Assembly: GCA_022953095.1 (NCBI GenBank)
Contig: JALJCR010000002.1
Location: 434,001-498,000 of the forward strand
DNA length: 64,000 bases
Direction of reading: 5' to 3'
Source: Qipengyuania sp. ABI-127-1
GTDB taxonomy: Bacteria; Pseudomonadota; Alphaproteobacteria; Sphingomonadales; Sphingomonadaceae
The notes under the pieces are model-generated. The model was not told the origin of the DNA. It saw nothing but the letters and a program-made list of their open reading frames with translations, and ran no database searches. The translations under genes were made by a program, and so were the position numbers. Below, one piece after another: positions 9,376 through 17,853 of this stretch (position 1 is the stretch's first letter; every line of letters starts with the position of its first letter).

Positions 9376-9654
9376 ATGACCGCGAGAATCTACCAGCGAC
9401 CGAAAAACGCCATGCAGTCGGGCAAGGCCCGCACCGATGAATGGGTGCTCGAATTCGAGCAGTCCGAAGCGCGCCATGCCGATCCGCTGATGGGGTGGAC
9501 TGGCAGTGGCGATACGCAGGCGCAAGTCTCGCTGACCTTTCCGAGCAAGGACGAGGCGAGGGCTTATGCGGAGAAATACGGCATAGCTGCTCGGGTCCAC
9601 GCAACGCCGCCCAAGAGCCTCAAGCTCCAGGCTTACGCCGATAATTTTCGGTAG
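9376..9654 (+). CDS. Complex I NDUFS4-like accessory subunit (ETC complex I subunit)
   Basis: A 92-residue protein of the NDUFS4/ETC_C1 family, an accessory subunit of respiratory complex I kept by alphaproteobacteria and mitochondria. It shows the family pattern MTARIYQRPKNAMQSGKART, the W-L-F strand (EWVLEFE), the motif DPLMGWTGSGDT and the closing LKLQAYADNF. It starts 16 bases after hrpB and is probably cotranscribed. The other complex I genes are elsewhere, which is normal. It would sit on the cytoplasmic peripheral arm. Confidence 0.9.
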   Translation: MTARIYQRPKNAMQSGKARTDEWVLEFEQSEARHADPLMGWTGSGDTQAQVSLTFPSKDEARAYAEKYGIAARVHATPPKSLKLQAYADNFR

Positions 9655-9660
9655 CTCCTA

Positions 9661-9738
9661 GTCATTGCGAGGAGCCGAAAGGCGGCGCGGCAATCCAGTA
9701 AGCACAGGACTGGATTGCTTCGCTTTGCTCGCAATGAC
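9661..9738. repeat. REP-like palindromic intergenic element
   Basis: A 78-bp imperfect palindrome: GTCATTGCGAG at the left pairs with CTCGCAATGAC at the right, and GGCAATCCAGT pairs with ACTGGATTG nearer the centre. It lies between the complex I subunit and the SRP RNA. Dispersed elements beginning GTCATTGCGAG and containing GGCAATCC are common in many bacterial genomes. It could fold into one long hairpin in RNA and stabilise or end the upstream transcript. No second copy was noticed in this window. Confidence 0.75.
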
Positions 9739-9781
9739 TGAGAGCTTGAAACTGTGCCAACATACCGCCATATGGCGCTTC

Positions 9782-9873
9782 GGGAGTCGGTCGGACGTTA
9801 GCGTTCGCTCACCGGGTCAGGTCCGGAAGGAAGCAGCCCAGGTGGATTGCGGCGGGTCGGTCGGCTCCTTTTT
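9782..9873 (+). ncRNA. ffs: Signal recognition particle RNA (4.5S, small bacterial type)
   Basis: The apical SRP domain is recognisable by GGTCAGGTCCGGAAGGAAGC (about 9816-9835), which includes the symmetric-loop sequence bound by Ffh. The flanking strands GGAGTCGGTCGG and GGGTCGGTCGGCTCC pair with G-U wobbles to close the long hairpin, and a T-run at 9869-9873 would end transcription. Location just upstream of dnaX is the usual place for ffs in these bacteria. Exact ends are estimated from the pairing. Confidence 0.93.
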
Positions 9874-9935
9874 CACCCACAATTCGTAATGGCGACGGCA
9901 TGACTTTTGCCGCGCCAGTGCCTACCTAGAACGGC

Positions 9936-11747
9936 ATGGGTGATTCACCGGACAATCCAGATGGCCTGCCATGGCAAACCGAGGCCGACGCGCCGAGCGC
10001 CGCGGAGCTCGAAGAGGCCGGGCAGGAATCGATTTTCGGTGTGACGCCGACTTCGGGAACCGGCGCGCAACCCGTTCCCGAACCCGCAGGCGCTGATCGA
10101 GCCGATAGCGAGGCGCCGAAGGCCGCACCGGCGCAGCCCTACCGCGTGCTCGCTCGCAAATACCGCCCGCAGACCTTTGCCGAACTTATCGGCCAGGAGG
10201 CGATGGTGCGCACGCTGGCCAATGCCATCGCCCGTGACCGGCTGGCACATGCCTTCTTGATGACCGGTGTGCGCGGGGTGGGCAAGACTTCGACGGCACG
10301 CCTGATTGCCAAGGCACTCAACTGCATCGGTCCGGATGGGCAGGGTGGTCCGACAATCAGTCCCTGCGGCGAATGCGAGCCATGCCGTGCGATTGCGGAA
10401 GGCCGCCATATCGATGTGATCGAGATGGATGCCGCGAGCCACACGGGCGTCGACGATGTGCGCGAGATCATCGAGGCGGTGCGTTATGCTGCGGTTTCGG
10501 CGCGCTACAAGATCTATATCATCGACGAAGTTCACATGCTTTCGCGCAATGCGTTCAACGCATTGCTCAAAACCCTGGAAGAACCACCCGCGCATGTGAA
10601 ACTTCTGTTCGCGACGACCGAGGTCGAGAAGCTGCCCGTCACGGTTCTCAGCCGCACGCAGCGTTTCGATCTGCGGCGCATTCCGGTCGAATTGCTCGAA
10701 AGCCATTTCGCCGAAATCTGTCGCAAGGAAGGTGTCGAGGCCGATGCCGAAGCGCTGCATATCGTGGCCAATGCAGCCGAGGGTTCGGTTCGCGATGGAC
10801 TATCGATCCTCGATCAGGCGATCGCCCATGCCGATCTGGATACGGAAGGCAGGGTCACCGCGGAGCGTGTTCGCGACATGCTCGGCCTTGCGGACAAGGG
10901 GGCACAGCGTAGGCTCTTCGCGCATATCCTGGAGGGCGAGGGCAAGGCGCTTCTCGACGCGATCGACGAGCAGTATGCGCTGGGCGTCGAGCCTCTGGCG
11001 CTTATGCGCGCCCAGATGGACCTGGCCCACCGCATTACCGTGGCGCAGGTTTCTGGGGGCGAGCCCGAGGGTGTCAGTCCCGACGAACGCGGTCAGCTTG
11101 CGGGCTGGGCCAGCCGGGTCCCGGTGGCGCAGATGCACCGCCTGTGGCAGTTGCTGCTGAAAGGGCATGAAGAGGTACGCGTAGCGCCCGATCCCCTGGT
11201 CGCTTTGCGGATGGCGCTGTTGCGCACGCTGCATGCCGGACAGATGCCCGACCCCGGCAAGCTCGCGAAGAAAATCGAAGCGCTGGCCGAGGGAGGACCC
11301 GTGCCCGCGCCGGCGGGATCGGATACCGCCCCCGCCGATACGCCTCGGGCGTCACTCGACTGGGAGCGCCTTGTCGAGGCGATTGACGCATCCGGTCTGA
11401 TGCAGGAAGCCAGCATCATGCGCTTGCAGGTGCGCGTGGTCGAGCTTGAGGATGGCGTGTTGCGATACGGACGCGATGCCAAGTTTTCTGACGATATCGC
11501 TCCCGTGCTGAAAGAAACGCTGCACCGCCACACCGGCAGGCGCTGGACGGTGGAAGAAGTGCCCGACGGTGCCGGACGGCCATCGCTGGTCGAGGTGCAG
11601 CAGGCGGAGCGTGAAGCCGCTGCTGCTGCCACTCGTGCGCATCCGCTGGTAAAGGCCGCCTTCGATGCCTTTCCCGATGCCGAATTGATCGAAGACAGCG
11701 GCGCACCCCCCGAGCGCCGCGAAATACCATGGAGTAGAAAAGCATGA
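9936..11747 (+). CDS. dnaX: DNA polymerase III subunits gamma/tau
   Basis: A 603-residue clamp-loader ATPase. After a low-complexity leader of about 65 residues comes YRVLARKYRPQTFAELIGQE, the universal DnaX opening. Walker A (GVRGVGKTST) is near residue 111, a zinc module with four cysteines follows (CIGPDG...CGEC..C), then Walker B IIDEVHML and the SRC-equivalent SRTQRFD. The C-terminal third is the tau region that contacts polymerase and DnaB. It overlaps ybaB by four bases (ATGA), so translation is coupled. The unusual N-terminal leader is common in sphingomonads. Confidence 0.95.
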   Translation: MGDSPDNPDGLPWQTEADAPSAAELEEAGQESIFGVTPTSGTGAQPVPEPAGADRADSEAPKAAPAQPYRVLARKYRPQTFAELIGQEAMVRTLANAIARDRLAHAFLMTGVRGVGKTSTARLIAKALNCIGPDGQGGPTISPCGECEPCRAIAEGRHIDVIEMDAASHTGVDDVREIIEAVRYAAVSARYKIYIIDEVHMLSRNAFNALLKTLEEPPAHVKLLFATTEVEKLPVTVLSRTQRFDLRRIPVELLESHFAEICRKEGVEADAEALHIVANAAEGSVRDGLSILDQAIAHADLDTEGRVTAERVRDMLGLADKGAQRRLFAHILEGEGKALLDAIDEQYALGVEPLALMRAQMDLAHRITVAQVSGGEPEGVSPDERGQLAGWASRVPVAQMHRLWQLLLKGHEEVRVAPDPLVALRMALLRTLHAGQMPDPGKLAKKIEALAEGGPVPAPAGSDTAPADTPRASLDWERLVEAIDASGLMQEASIMRLQVRVVELEDGVLRYGRDAKFSDDIAPVLKETLHRHTGRRWTVEEVPDGAGRPSLVEVQQAEREAAAAATRAHPLVKAAFDAFPDAELIEDSGAPPERREIPWSRKA

Positions 11748-12079
11748 ACATGGAAGAGATGCTCGCGCAGGCTCAGAAGGCCGCGGAAACCATCCAAAAA
11801 CAGATGGGCGATGCCCAGGCCAAGCTCGACGAAATCGAAGTCGAGGGCACGGCCGGGGGCGGCCTTGTCAAGGTGCGCGCGACTGCACGTGGTCGCATTC
11901 TCGGCGTGACGATCGACGAGAGTCTGATGAAGCCCGAAGAGAAGCAGATCGTCGAAGATCTCGTAACGGCGGCGTTCAACGATGCGCGTGATCGGGCAGA
12001 CCGCGTATCGGGCGAAGAAATGGCCAAGATCCAGCAGGATGTCGGCCTGCCGCCGGGGTTCAAGCTTCCCGGCATGTAA
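11744..12079 (+). CDS. YbaB/EbfC nucleoid-associated protein
   Basis: A 111-residue YbaB/EbfC protein, a small dimeric DNA-binding factor that usually lies between dnaX and recR. It shows the N-terminal helix MLAQAQKAAETIQKQMGDAQ, the central G-x-V-K-V strand (AGGGLVKVRATARG) and the ending PPGFKLPGM. The start codon overlaps the end of dnaX. The expected recR does not follow: the next 265 bases are non-coding and the next gene is on the other strand, so the usual triad is broken here. Confidence 0.93.
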   Translation: MNMEEMLAQAQKAAETIQKQMGDAQAKLDEIEVEGTAGGGLVKVRATARGRILGVTIDESLMKPEEKQIVEDLVTAAFNDARDRADRVSGEEMAKIQQDVGLPPGFKLPGM

Positions 12080-12344
12080 GGCCGTGGGGGGCTGACGCTG
12101 CAAATTCCACGAAAATCGGCCCCTGCTTCACTCCGCCCCGCTACCGCGTCGACTCTGAAGCGCCGCGCACATCGATGCCGGGTGCACCCGCCTCACGGTT
12201 TGGCACGTCGACATGAACCTTGGCCCTGATGCGGAGGGTGCGCCGCGCCGTGTGCGCGACACATTGGGTCATTTTTTCCTTACGAAATCTACAGGAGTGA
12301 CCGTCAGCATCCCGGTCTGAAATGCTGACGGCTGTATCCGCTCC

Positions 12345-12545
12345 CTATGCGTTGCGCGGGTGGGGCTGACGCTCGAACGCGAGGTCGCGCTCTTCGTCGA
12401 AACGTCGCCATCCGTCCTTGGCATCGCGGATCAGAAGCGTATCACATCGTGTGCATTTGGTGCGAAAGTTCACCCCATCGTGCCAAACTCGGCGACGATT
12501 CACACGATGATCGCTGATCCTGCAAAACATCGAATCGAACATCAT
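12345..12545 (-). CDS. Small zinc-ribbon-like conserved protein
   Basis: A 66-residue protein with a CxxC knuckle (KCTRCDT) and the pattern RRVWHDGVNFRTKC...IRDAKDGWRRFDEERD. This type of small protein is familiar to me from sphingomonad genomes and resembles a one-knuckle zinc ribbon. Only one CxxC is present, so the second pair of ligands could be the preceding cysteine (position ~8) and a histidine, or the metal site may form between two molecules. The open frame extends further upstream, but ATG 12545 is preceded by GGAG at a good distance, which favours the short form. Function is unknown; it sits between ybaB and lon, divergent from lon. Confidence 0.65.
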   Translation of the reverse strand: MMFDSMFCRISDHRVNRRRVWHDGVNFRTKCTRCDTLLIRDAKDGWRRFDEERDLAFERQPHPRNA

Positions 12546-12727
12546 CCTGACTCCAAAAGGAAATTGAAATTTCCTCGCCCCTCCGACTAAAGTTAATAAA
12601 TGATAATTGTGTGGTCCGGATTGTAATTTCGCGTCATCCACATGACTCTAATTCCTGGCGTTGCGCTGTGGGACAGGGCTCACCATATTCCCGGCAACGG
12701 CCAGACCGGCCCCAACGGATTTGAGAC

Positions 12728-15115
12728 ATGACACAGACCTTTCCCCTCCTTCCTCTGCGCGACATCGTGGTCTTTCCAGGCATGGTGGTCCCCCTGTTTG
12801 TCGGGCGCGACAAATCGGTGGCCGCCCTTGAGGCAGCCATGGAAGGCAGCAAGGACATCTTCCTGCTCGCCCAGCTAGACCCTGGTTGCGACGACCCGGA
12901 ACGGGACGATCTGTTCGATGTCGGCGTAGTCGCGCAGGTCCTGCAACTTCTCAAGCTACCGGACGGAACCGTGCGCGTATTGGTGCAGGGAACCGCAAGG
13001 GGCGTGCTGGGAGAACTCACGCCGCGGGGCGGCTATGTCGAGGCTGCGGTATCGATTTCCGATGCCATGACGGCATCGGGCAGCGAAGTCGTGGCGATGA
13101 TGCGCCAGGTGATCGAACAATTCGGAGAATATGCCAAACTCAACAAGAAACTGGGCGAGGAAGCTGCCGAACAGTTGAGCGATATCGACGATGCGGGCGA
13201 ATTGGCCGATACGATCGCCGCGGCAATCAGCGCAAAGGTTTCCGACAAGCAGGCGCTGTTGGTCGAAAAAGACCCGCTGAAACGCCTCGAAATGGTGATG
13301 TCCTATATGGAGGGCGAGCTTTCGGTCTTGCAGGTCGAGCGCCGTATTCGGGGCCGCGTGAAGCGGCAGATGGAAAAGACCCAGCGCGAATATTACCTGA
13401 ACGAACAACTCAAGGCGATTCAGAACGAGCTTGGCGGCGACGATGACGGCAGCAACGAAATTGCCGAGCTGACCGAGAAGATCGCCAAGACCAAGCTCAG
13501 CAAGGAAGCGCGCGAAAAGGCCGAGGCCGAGCTCAAGAAGCTGCGCAGCATGCAACCGATGAGCGCCGAGGCGACGGTCATCCGTAACTATCTCGACGTT
13601 CTGCTCGGCTTGCCATGGGGTAAGAAGAGCAAGGTCAAAAAGGATATCGGCAAGGCGCAGGAAGTGCTCGATGCCGATCACTACGGCCTCGAGAAGGTCA
13701 AGGATCGGATCATCGAATATCTCGCGGTTCAGGCGCGCACGCGCAAGCTGAAGGGGCCGATTCTGTGCCTCGTGGGGCCGCCGGGCGTCGGCAAAACCTC
13801 GCTCGGCAAGAGCATCGCCAAGGCGACCGGGCGCGAATTCGTGCGGCAATCGCTGGGCGGTGTGCGCGACGAAGCGGAAATCCGGGGGCACCGGCGCACC
13901 TATATCGGTTCGCTGCCAGGCAAGATCGTCACCAATCTCAAGAAAGCAGGTAAGAGCAATCCGCTGTTCCTCCTCGACGAGATCGATAAGCTTGGACAGG
14001 ATTTCCGTGGCGATCCCGCTTCGGCGCTGCTCGAAGTGCTGGATCCGGAGCAGAACAACCGGTTCCAGGATCACTATCTCGAACTCGACCTGGACTTGTC
14101 GGACGTCATGTTCGTCACCACCGCGAACAGCCTCAATCTGCCGCAGCCCCTGCTGGACCGGATGGAGATCATCCGCCTGGAAGGGTATACGGAAGACGAG
14201 AAGGTCGAAATCGCCAAGCGCCATCTGCTGCCCAAGCAAATCAAGGAACACGGCCTCAAGAAGGGCGAGTTCGAGCTGACCGAGGACGGACTGCGCGACC
14301 TGATCCGGTTCTACACGCGCGAGGCGGGTGTCCGCACGCTCGAGCGCGAGCTGGCACGGCTGGCACGCAAATCTCTGCGCAAGATCCTCGAGAACGAGGT
14401 CGAGAGCGTCACGATCACGCCCGAAAATCTCAGCGACTTTGCCGGTGTCCGCAGGTTCAAGCACGGCATGGGCGAGGAAGAGCCGCAGGTCGGGGCCGTG
14501 ACCGGCCTCGCATGGACCGAGGTCGGCGGCGAACTGCTGACGATCGAAAGCGTGACGACCCCCGGCAAGGGCGAGATTAAGACGACCGGTAAGCTGGGCG
14601 AGGTGATGAACGAATCCGTTGCCGCCGCCTTCAGCTTCGTCAAGGCGCGCGCGCCGCATTACGGTATCAAGCCGAGCCTGTTTCACCGGCGCAATATTCA
14701 CATCCACCTTCCCGAGGGCGCAGTGCCCAAGGATGGGCCGAGCGCAGGTGTGGGAATGGTAACCTCCATCGTCTCGACGCTTTCGGGGATTCCGGTGAGG
14801 GCGGATGTCGCCATGACCGGCGAGGTAACCTTGCGGGGACGGGTGCTTGCCATCGGCGGCCTGAAAGAGAAGCTGCTGGCTGCCCTACGTGGTGGGATCA
14901 AGAAGGTTCTCATTCCGGAAGAGAATGTCAAAGACCTCGCCGAAATCCCGAGCAATGTGAAAGACGGTCTTGAAATTGTGCCGGTCGCTCACGTCGATGA
15001 GGTGCTGGCGCAAGCCTTGTGTCATGTGCCCGAGCCCATCGAATGGACCGAGGCGGACGATCTCGCCAGTCAACCAGACCATCCGCACCAGGCGCCATCG
15101 CCGACCGCGCATTAA
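12728..15115 (+). CDS. lon: ATP-dependent protease Lon
   Basis: A full-length 795-residue LonA. The N-terminal substrate-binding domain begins FPLLPLRDIVVFPGM, a coiled-coil follows, then the AAA+ domain with Walker A GPPGVGKTS (about residue 350) and LFLLDEIDKL. The C-terminal protease domain carries the catalytic serine in PKDGPSAGVGM (around residue 672) and a lysine in the following KEKLLAA region. It degrades misfolded and short-lived regulatory proteins in the cytoplasm. HU follows on the same strand, as in many proteobacteria, with a 255-base gap suggesting its own promoter. Confidence 0.96.
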   Translation: MTQTFPLLPLRDIVVFPGMVVPLFVGRDKSVAALEAAMEGSKDIFLLAQLDPGCDDPERDDLFDVGVVAQVLQLLKLPDGTVRVLVQGTARGVLGELTPRGGYVEAAVSISDAMTASGSEVVAMMRQVIEQFGEYAKLNKKLGEEAAEQLSDIDDAGELADTIAAAISAKVSDKQALLVEKDPLKRLEMVMSYMEGELSVLQVERRIRGRVKRQMEKTQREYYLNEQLKAIQNELGGDDDGSNEIAELTEKIAKTKLSKEAREKAEAELKKLRSMQPMSAEATVIRNYLDVLLGLPWGKKSKVKKDIGKAQEVLDADHYGLEKVKDRIIEYLAVQARTRKLKGPILCLVGPPGVGKTSLGKSIAKATGREFVRQSLGGVRDEAEIRGHRRTYIGSLPGKIVTNLKKAGKSNPLFLLDEIDKLGQDFRGDPASALLEVLDPEQNNRFQDHYLELDLDLSDVMFVTTANSLNLPQPLLDRMEIIRLEGYTEDEKVEIAKRHLLPKQIKEHGLKKGEFELTEDGLRDLIRFYTREAGVRTLERELARLARKSLRKILENEVESVTITPENLSDFAGVRRFKHGMGEEEPQVGAVTGLAWTEVGGELLTIESVTTPGKGEIKTTGKLGEVMNESVAAAFSFVKARAPHYGIKPSLFHRRNIHIHLPEGAVPKDGPSAGVGMVTSIVSTLSGIPVRADVAMTGEVTLRGRVLAIGGLKEKLLAALRGGIKKVLIPEENVKDLAEIPSNVKDGLEIVPVAHVDEVLAQALCHVPEPIEWTEADDLASQPDHPHQAPSPTAH

Positions 15116-15275
15116 CAAAGGATATGCTGCGCTGCAGCGAATCGTGAAGCTCGTTTCGGGGTTGCCGAGGCCCTTTTCACGGCGGTGCAGTGCAGCATTG
15201 TATGGTGAACCTGCGCTTCATCCTGTTTTTGTTCGGTCTGGCCCCGAAAACCGCCGGTTTTTACTGAATTTGCCT

Positions 15276-15304
15276 TTGACACTTCGACCAAAAAACTCTC
15301 AATT
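15276..15304 (+). promoter_or_regulatory. Possible housekeeping promoter for HU
   Basis: TTGACA at 15276-15281 is a perfect -35 hexamer, with TCAATT at 15299-15304 after 17 bases as a weak -10. It lies about 65 bases before the HU start in the lon–HU gap. The -10 match is poor, so this is only a candidate. Confidence 0.35.
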
Positions 15305-15370
15305 CGTCCGCCTTCACCGAGGCGATTCAGCCAATCCAATCTGACGATAAGAACAAGGGGGTTTCCACCG

Positions 15371-15643
15371 ATGAACAAGAACGACCTGATCAGCGCGGTT
15401 GCCGATTCCAGCGGCCTCTCCAAGAGCGATGCCTCGAGCGCCGTCGAAGGTGTTTTCGATGCAATCACCAAGGCCTTGTCGAGCGGCGACGAAGTGCGCT
15501 TGGTCGGCTTCGGCACATTCTCCGTTGCAAAGCGCAAGGCCTCGACCGGCCGCAATCCGCGCACTGGCGAGCCCATGACCATCAAGGCCTCGAACCAGCC
15601 GAAGTTCAAGGCAGGCAAGGGCCTGAAGGACGCTGTAAATTAA
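15371..15643 (+). CDS. HU-family DNA-binding protein
   Basis: A 90-residue histone-like protein: MNKNDLISAVADSSGLSKSD opening helices, the GFGTFSV strand and the DNA-clasping arm RKASTGRNPRTGEPM with its conserved RNP, ending with the K-A-G-K-x-L-K motif. It compacts and bends DNA as a dimer. It follows lon and is preceded by AAGGGG near the start. A strong hairpin with a T-run at 15704-15738 lies downstream. Confidence 0.95.
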   Translation: MNKNDLISAVADSSGLSKSDASSAVEGVFDAITKALSSGDEVRLVGFGTFSVAKRKASTGRNPRTGEPMTIKASNQPKFKAGKGLKDAVN

Positions 15644-15703
15644 GCCGGACCTCCTGACCGGCGCGCCGCCATGCCTCGTCGCGCCACGCTAGGGATCGAA
15701 CTT

Positions 15704-15738
15704 CGCCGCGCTTTCCATATCGGGAAGCGCGGCGTTTT
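15704..15738 (+). terminator. Rho-independent terminator after HU
   Basis: The arms CGCCGCGCTTTCC and GGGAAGCGCGGCG pair at 12 of 13 positions around a five-base loop and are followed by TTTT. It sits 60 bases after the HU stop, between convergent genes, and would end the HU transcript. Confidence 0.7.
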
Positions 15739-15760
15739 CGTCGGCATTGCGAGACTGACG

Positions 15761-16609
15761 CTAGTCGAAAGAAATTAGGGCCATGGGGGGCTGTTCGGTG
15801 CGTGGCGTGATTTCCCACGTCAGGACCTGACCGCCGGGATGATGGCTGGGACCGCCGTCGGTATTGTTCGCCAAAATACGTCCATCGGTGACGATCGAAA
15901 ACTGGCCCTCGGCGACTACGATCCGGGGAGGAGTTTCCCCGTCTTTCGGGGACAGGTCGGCTAGTCCGGCCATGCCGGCTACCATCCCCTGCATCGGATT
16001 GCCGCTGCCTTGCGCGGCAAAGCCCGGCGCATCGATCCGCACTTGCCTTTGGTCGCGCAAAATGACGCTGACGAAGGTATTCGCCATGGCGAAGCGTTCG
16101 ATCGTCGGAAACGAGAAGTCGTGTGTAAGTCGACCGGAGATCGCGAAATCGACCTCGAACAGCCCGTCGCCTTTATACTCCACAGTGTTCCAGCCGCGCT
16201 GACGTTCCAGCTTCTCGGCAAGCTCCTGCGCGGCGTCCGGATCCGACGGATCGATCCCGCCCAGAAACGCTTTCATCTGCTCGGCCTTGCGCTTCTTGTT
16301 GGCACGGCGGCTTTCGGCCTCTGCATCCCACTCGCGCTTTTGCTCGGCAATTTCCGCGCCGGTGCATTCGCGGGTTTCGTAATCGTCATCGAGGCATGCG
16401 GCCTCGAATGGTTCGTCCGTTTTGCTGCCCATCTCTGCCAGTTTGCTCAGCGCGAGCATCTGGATTTCCCCATCGTAGCGATAGAGAAAGCTACCGTCTT
16501 TCATGAGCTCCAGTTCGCTCGTGAACTGGCCTGGCGAGAGAAAGCAGCCTGACAGCGCCAGGCTCCCCACACCGGCGAGCGCGACCATGCGAAACCTTTT
16601 GGTCAACAT
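15761..16609 (-). CDS. Putative lipoprotein of unknown function
   Basis: A 282-residue predicted lipoprotein: a basic start and hydrophobic stretch (MVALAGVGSLAL) end in the lipobox LSGC at about residues 18-21. The mature part begins with a beta-rich segment (FTSELELMKDGSFLYRYDGEIQ), has a lysine/glutamate-rich helix in the middle (QKREWDAEAESRRANKKRK) and ends with more strands. I do not recognise a characterised family. The ATG at 16609 follows GGAAAC and begins the signal; the frame continues upstream without a better start. It starts 19 bases after rlmB and may be cotranscribed with it. Confidence 0.75.
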   Translation of the reverse strand: MLTKRFRMVALAGVGSLALSGCFLSPGQFTSELELMKDGSFLYRYDGEIQMLALSKLAEMGSKTDEPFEAACLDDDYETRECTGAEIAEQKREWDAEAESRRANKKRKAEQMKAFLGGIDPSDPDAAQELAEKLERQRGWNTVEYKGDGLFEVDFAISGRLTHDFSFPTIERFAMANTFVSVILRDQRQVRIDAPGFAAQGSGNPMQGMVAGMAGLADLSPKDGETPPRIVVAEGQFSIVTDGRILANNTDGGPSHHPGGQVLTWEITPRTEQPPMALISFD

Positions 16610-16628
16610 CGTTTCCTTCCCCAATAGA

Positions 16629-17420
16629 TTAGTCCCGCGTGGCCACGGCATAGAGCGCGATCGCGCTGGCATTGGAAACGTTCAGGCTTTCTATCCGGTC
16701 CCCGATTGGCAGTCTGGCCAGCGCATCGCAGTGCGATTCGATATTCTGGCGCATGCCCTCTCCTTCGGCGCCCAGTACGAGCGCGACGGGGCCTGCGGGC
16801 AGGGCTTCGGCCAGCGTAGCCTCGGCCGATCCGGTGAGGCCTATCCGCCAATATCCGGCCTCGGCCATCTGTTCGAGCGCACGGGCAAGGTTTACGACAC
16901 GCACCCAGGGCAGGATTTCGAGCGCACCCGAAGCGGCCTTGCCGATGACGCCTCCTTCGGGCGGGGCGTGGCGATCCTGCGTCACCAGCGCTGCGGCGCC
17001 GAAGGCCGCGGCGGAGCGCATGATCGCCCCGACATTGTGCGGATCGGTGACTTGGTCCAGCACGACGATGGGCCTGGAGGCGTCGCCATCGAGAACTTCG
17101 TCGAGATGCATGTCTTCCAGAGGCGCGCATTCGAGCACCAGCCCTTGATGCGGGGCATCCTTCGCTACCAGGCGTGCAAGATCCGTCACATCGGCATATT
17201 CGAGCGGGAAATCGTCGGGCAATTCTCCGTCGAGTGTCTCGATCGCTTCGCGGGTAGCCCATAGCTTGCGATGCACCCGGTCGGGATTTTTGAGAGCGGC
17301 CTCGACCGCGTGTCGCCCCCATAATCGGACCTGTCCCGTGCTCGCGCGCCCGCTCCCGCGACCGCCCTTCATCCGGCCTGCCCGTCCTCTCAGTGCGCGC
17401 TTGCGCTCACCCTTTGCCAT
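16629..17420 (-). CDS. rlmB: 23S rRNA (guanosine-2'-O-) methyltransferase RlmB
   Basis: A 263-residue SpoU/TrmH-family RNA methyltransferase. After a basic RNA-binding lead (KGGRGSGRASTG) comes the substrate-binding domain from LWGRHAVEAALKNP, then the knotted methyltransferase domain with the three SPOUT motifs: VLDQVTDPHNVGAIMRSA, ALVLGAEGEGMR and SLNVSNASAIALYA. RlmB methylates G2251 of 23S rRNA; other TrmH-family targets are possible. The start at 17420 follows AGGAC; a longer frame to 17513 lacks support. It is divergent from tRNA-Tyr. Confidence 0.88.
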   Translation of the reverse strand: MAKGERKRALRGRAGRMKGGRGSGRASTGQVRLWGRHAVEAALKNPDRVHRKLWATREAIETLDGELPDDFPLEYADVTDLARLVAKDAPHQGLVLECAPLEDMHLDEVLDGDASRPIVVLDQVTDPHNVGAIMRSAAAFGAAALVTQDRHAPPEGGVIGKAASGALEILPWVRVVNLARALEQMAEAGYWRIGLTGSAEATLAEALPAGPVALVLGAEGEGMRQNIESHCDALARLPIGDRIESLNVSNASAIALYAVATRD

Positions 17421-17561
17421 CGAATTCGTCCTGTCTGCAACTTTGGTTGCGCCTGTGCCAGCGAGGGCATTGACAGGCAAGGCTCGCTTCGCCAAAGGGG
17501 CGCCTCTCGGCACGGGATCGTCAACGCGATCCCTCGATTTCCTAAGCGAAATGGCCCGTGT

Positions 17562-17647
17562 GGACAGGTGGCCGAGTGGTTAAAGGCAGCAGACTGTAAA
17601 TCTGCCCGCGCAAGCGTACGCTGGTTCGAATCCAGCCCTGTCCACCA
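17562..17647 (+). tRNA. tRNA-Tyr (GTA)
   Basis: The acceptor GGACAGG pairs with CCTGTCC, followed by A and an encoded CCA. The anticodon GTA is at 17596-17598 within GACTGTAAATC, there is a long variable arm (class II), and the T arm is GCTGG-TTCGAAT-CCAGC. All features fit tRNA-Tyr. Its 3' end is the integration target of the neighbouring tyrosine recombinase and serves as the left attachment site. Confidence 0.95.
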
Positions 17648-17650
17648 CCA
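17623..17650 (+). repeat. Left attachment site (tRNA-Tyr 3' end)
   Basis: The T arm, acceptor and CCA end of tRNA-Tyr, ending in CCACCACCA. It resembles 42082-42107 with one indel and about three mismatches, and 44463-44479 with one missing base. The integrase 204 bases downstream makes it the likely att core. Confidence 0.65.
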
Positions 17651-17771
17651 CCCTTTCTTTTAGCATATATCTGCATCCCCAGAAATCCATAGAAACCCTT
17701 GGAATTCTGCGGTATATTGCGCCTGCTCCGTCCCTACATGACCATCGCGATCCACCCGCATCCGAGGTCTA

Positions 17772-17850
17772 GTGTGGGGAAGGTGTGGGGAAGGGCAGGT
17801 GCTTCCCCACACTTGTATTTTCCGGAACGGCCTGCGGAAATGTGGGGAAG
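17772..17850. promoter_or_regulatory. Integrase arm-type binding sites (GTGTGGGGAAG repeats)
   Basis: GTGTGGGGAAG occurs in tandem at 17772-17782 and 17783-17793, inverted at 17802-17812, and as TGTGGGGAAG at 17841-17850 just before the integrase ATG. A close variant is repeated twice at 42009-42031 near the proposed right end. Short repeats beside an integrase and near both att copies are typical arm sites. Binding here could also repress the integrase promoter. Confidence 0.6.
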
Positions 17851-17853
17851 GAA

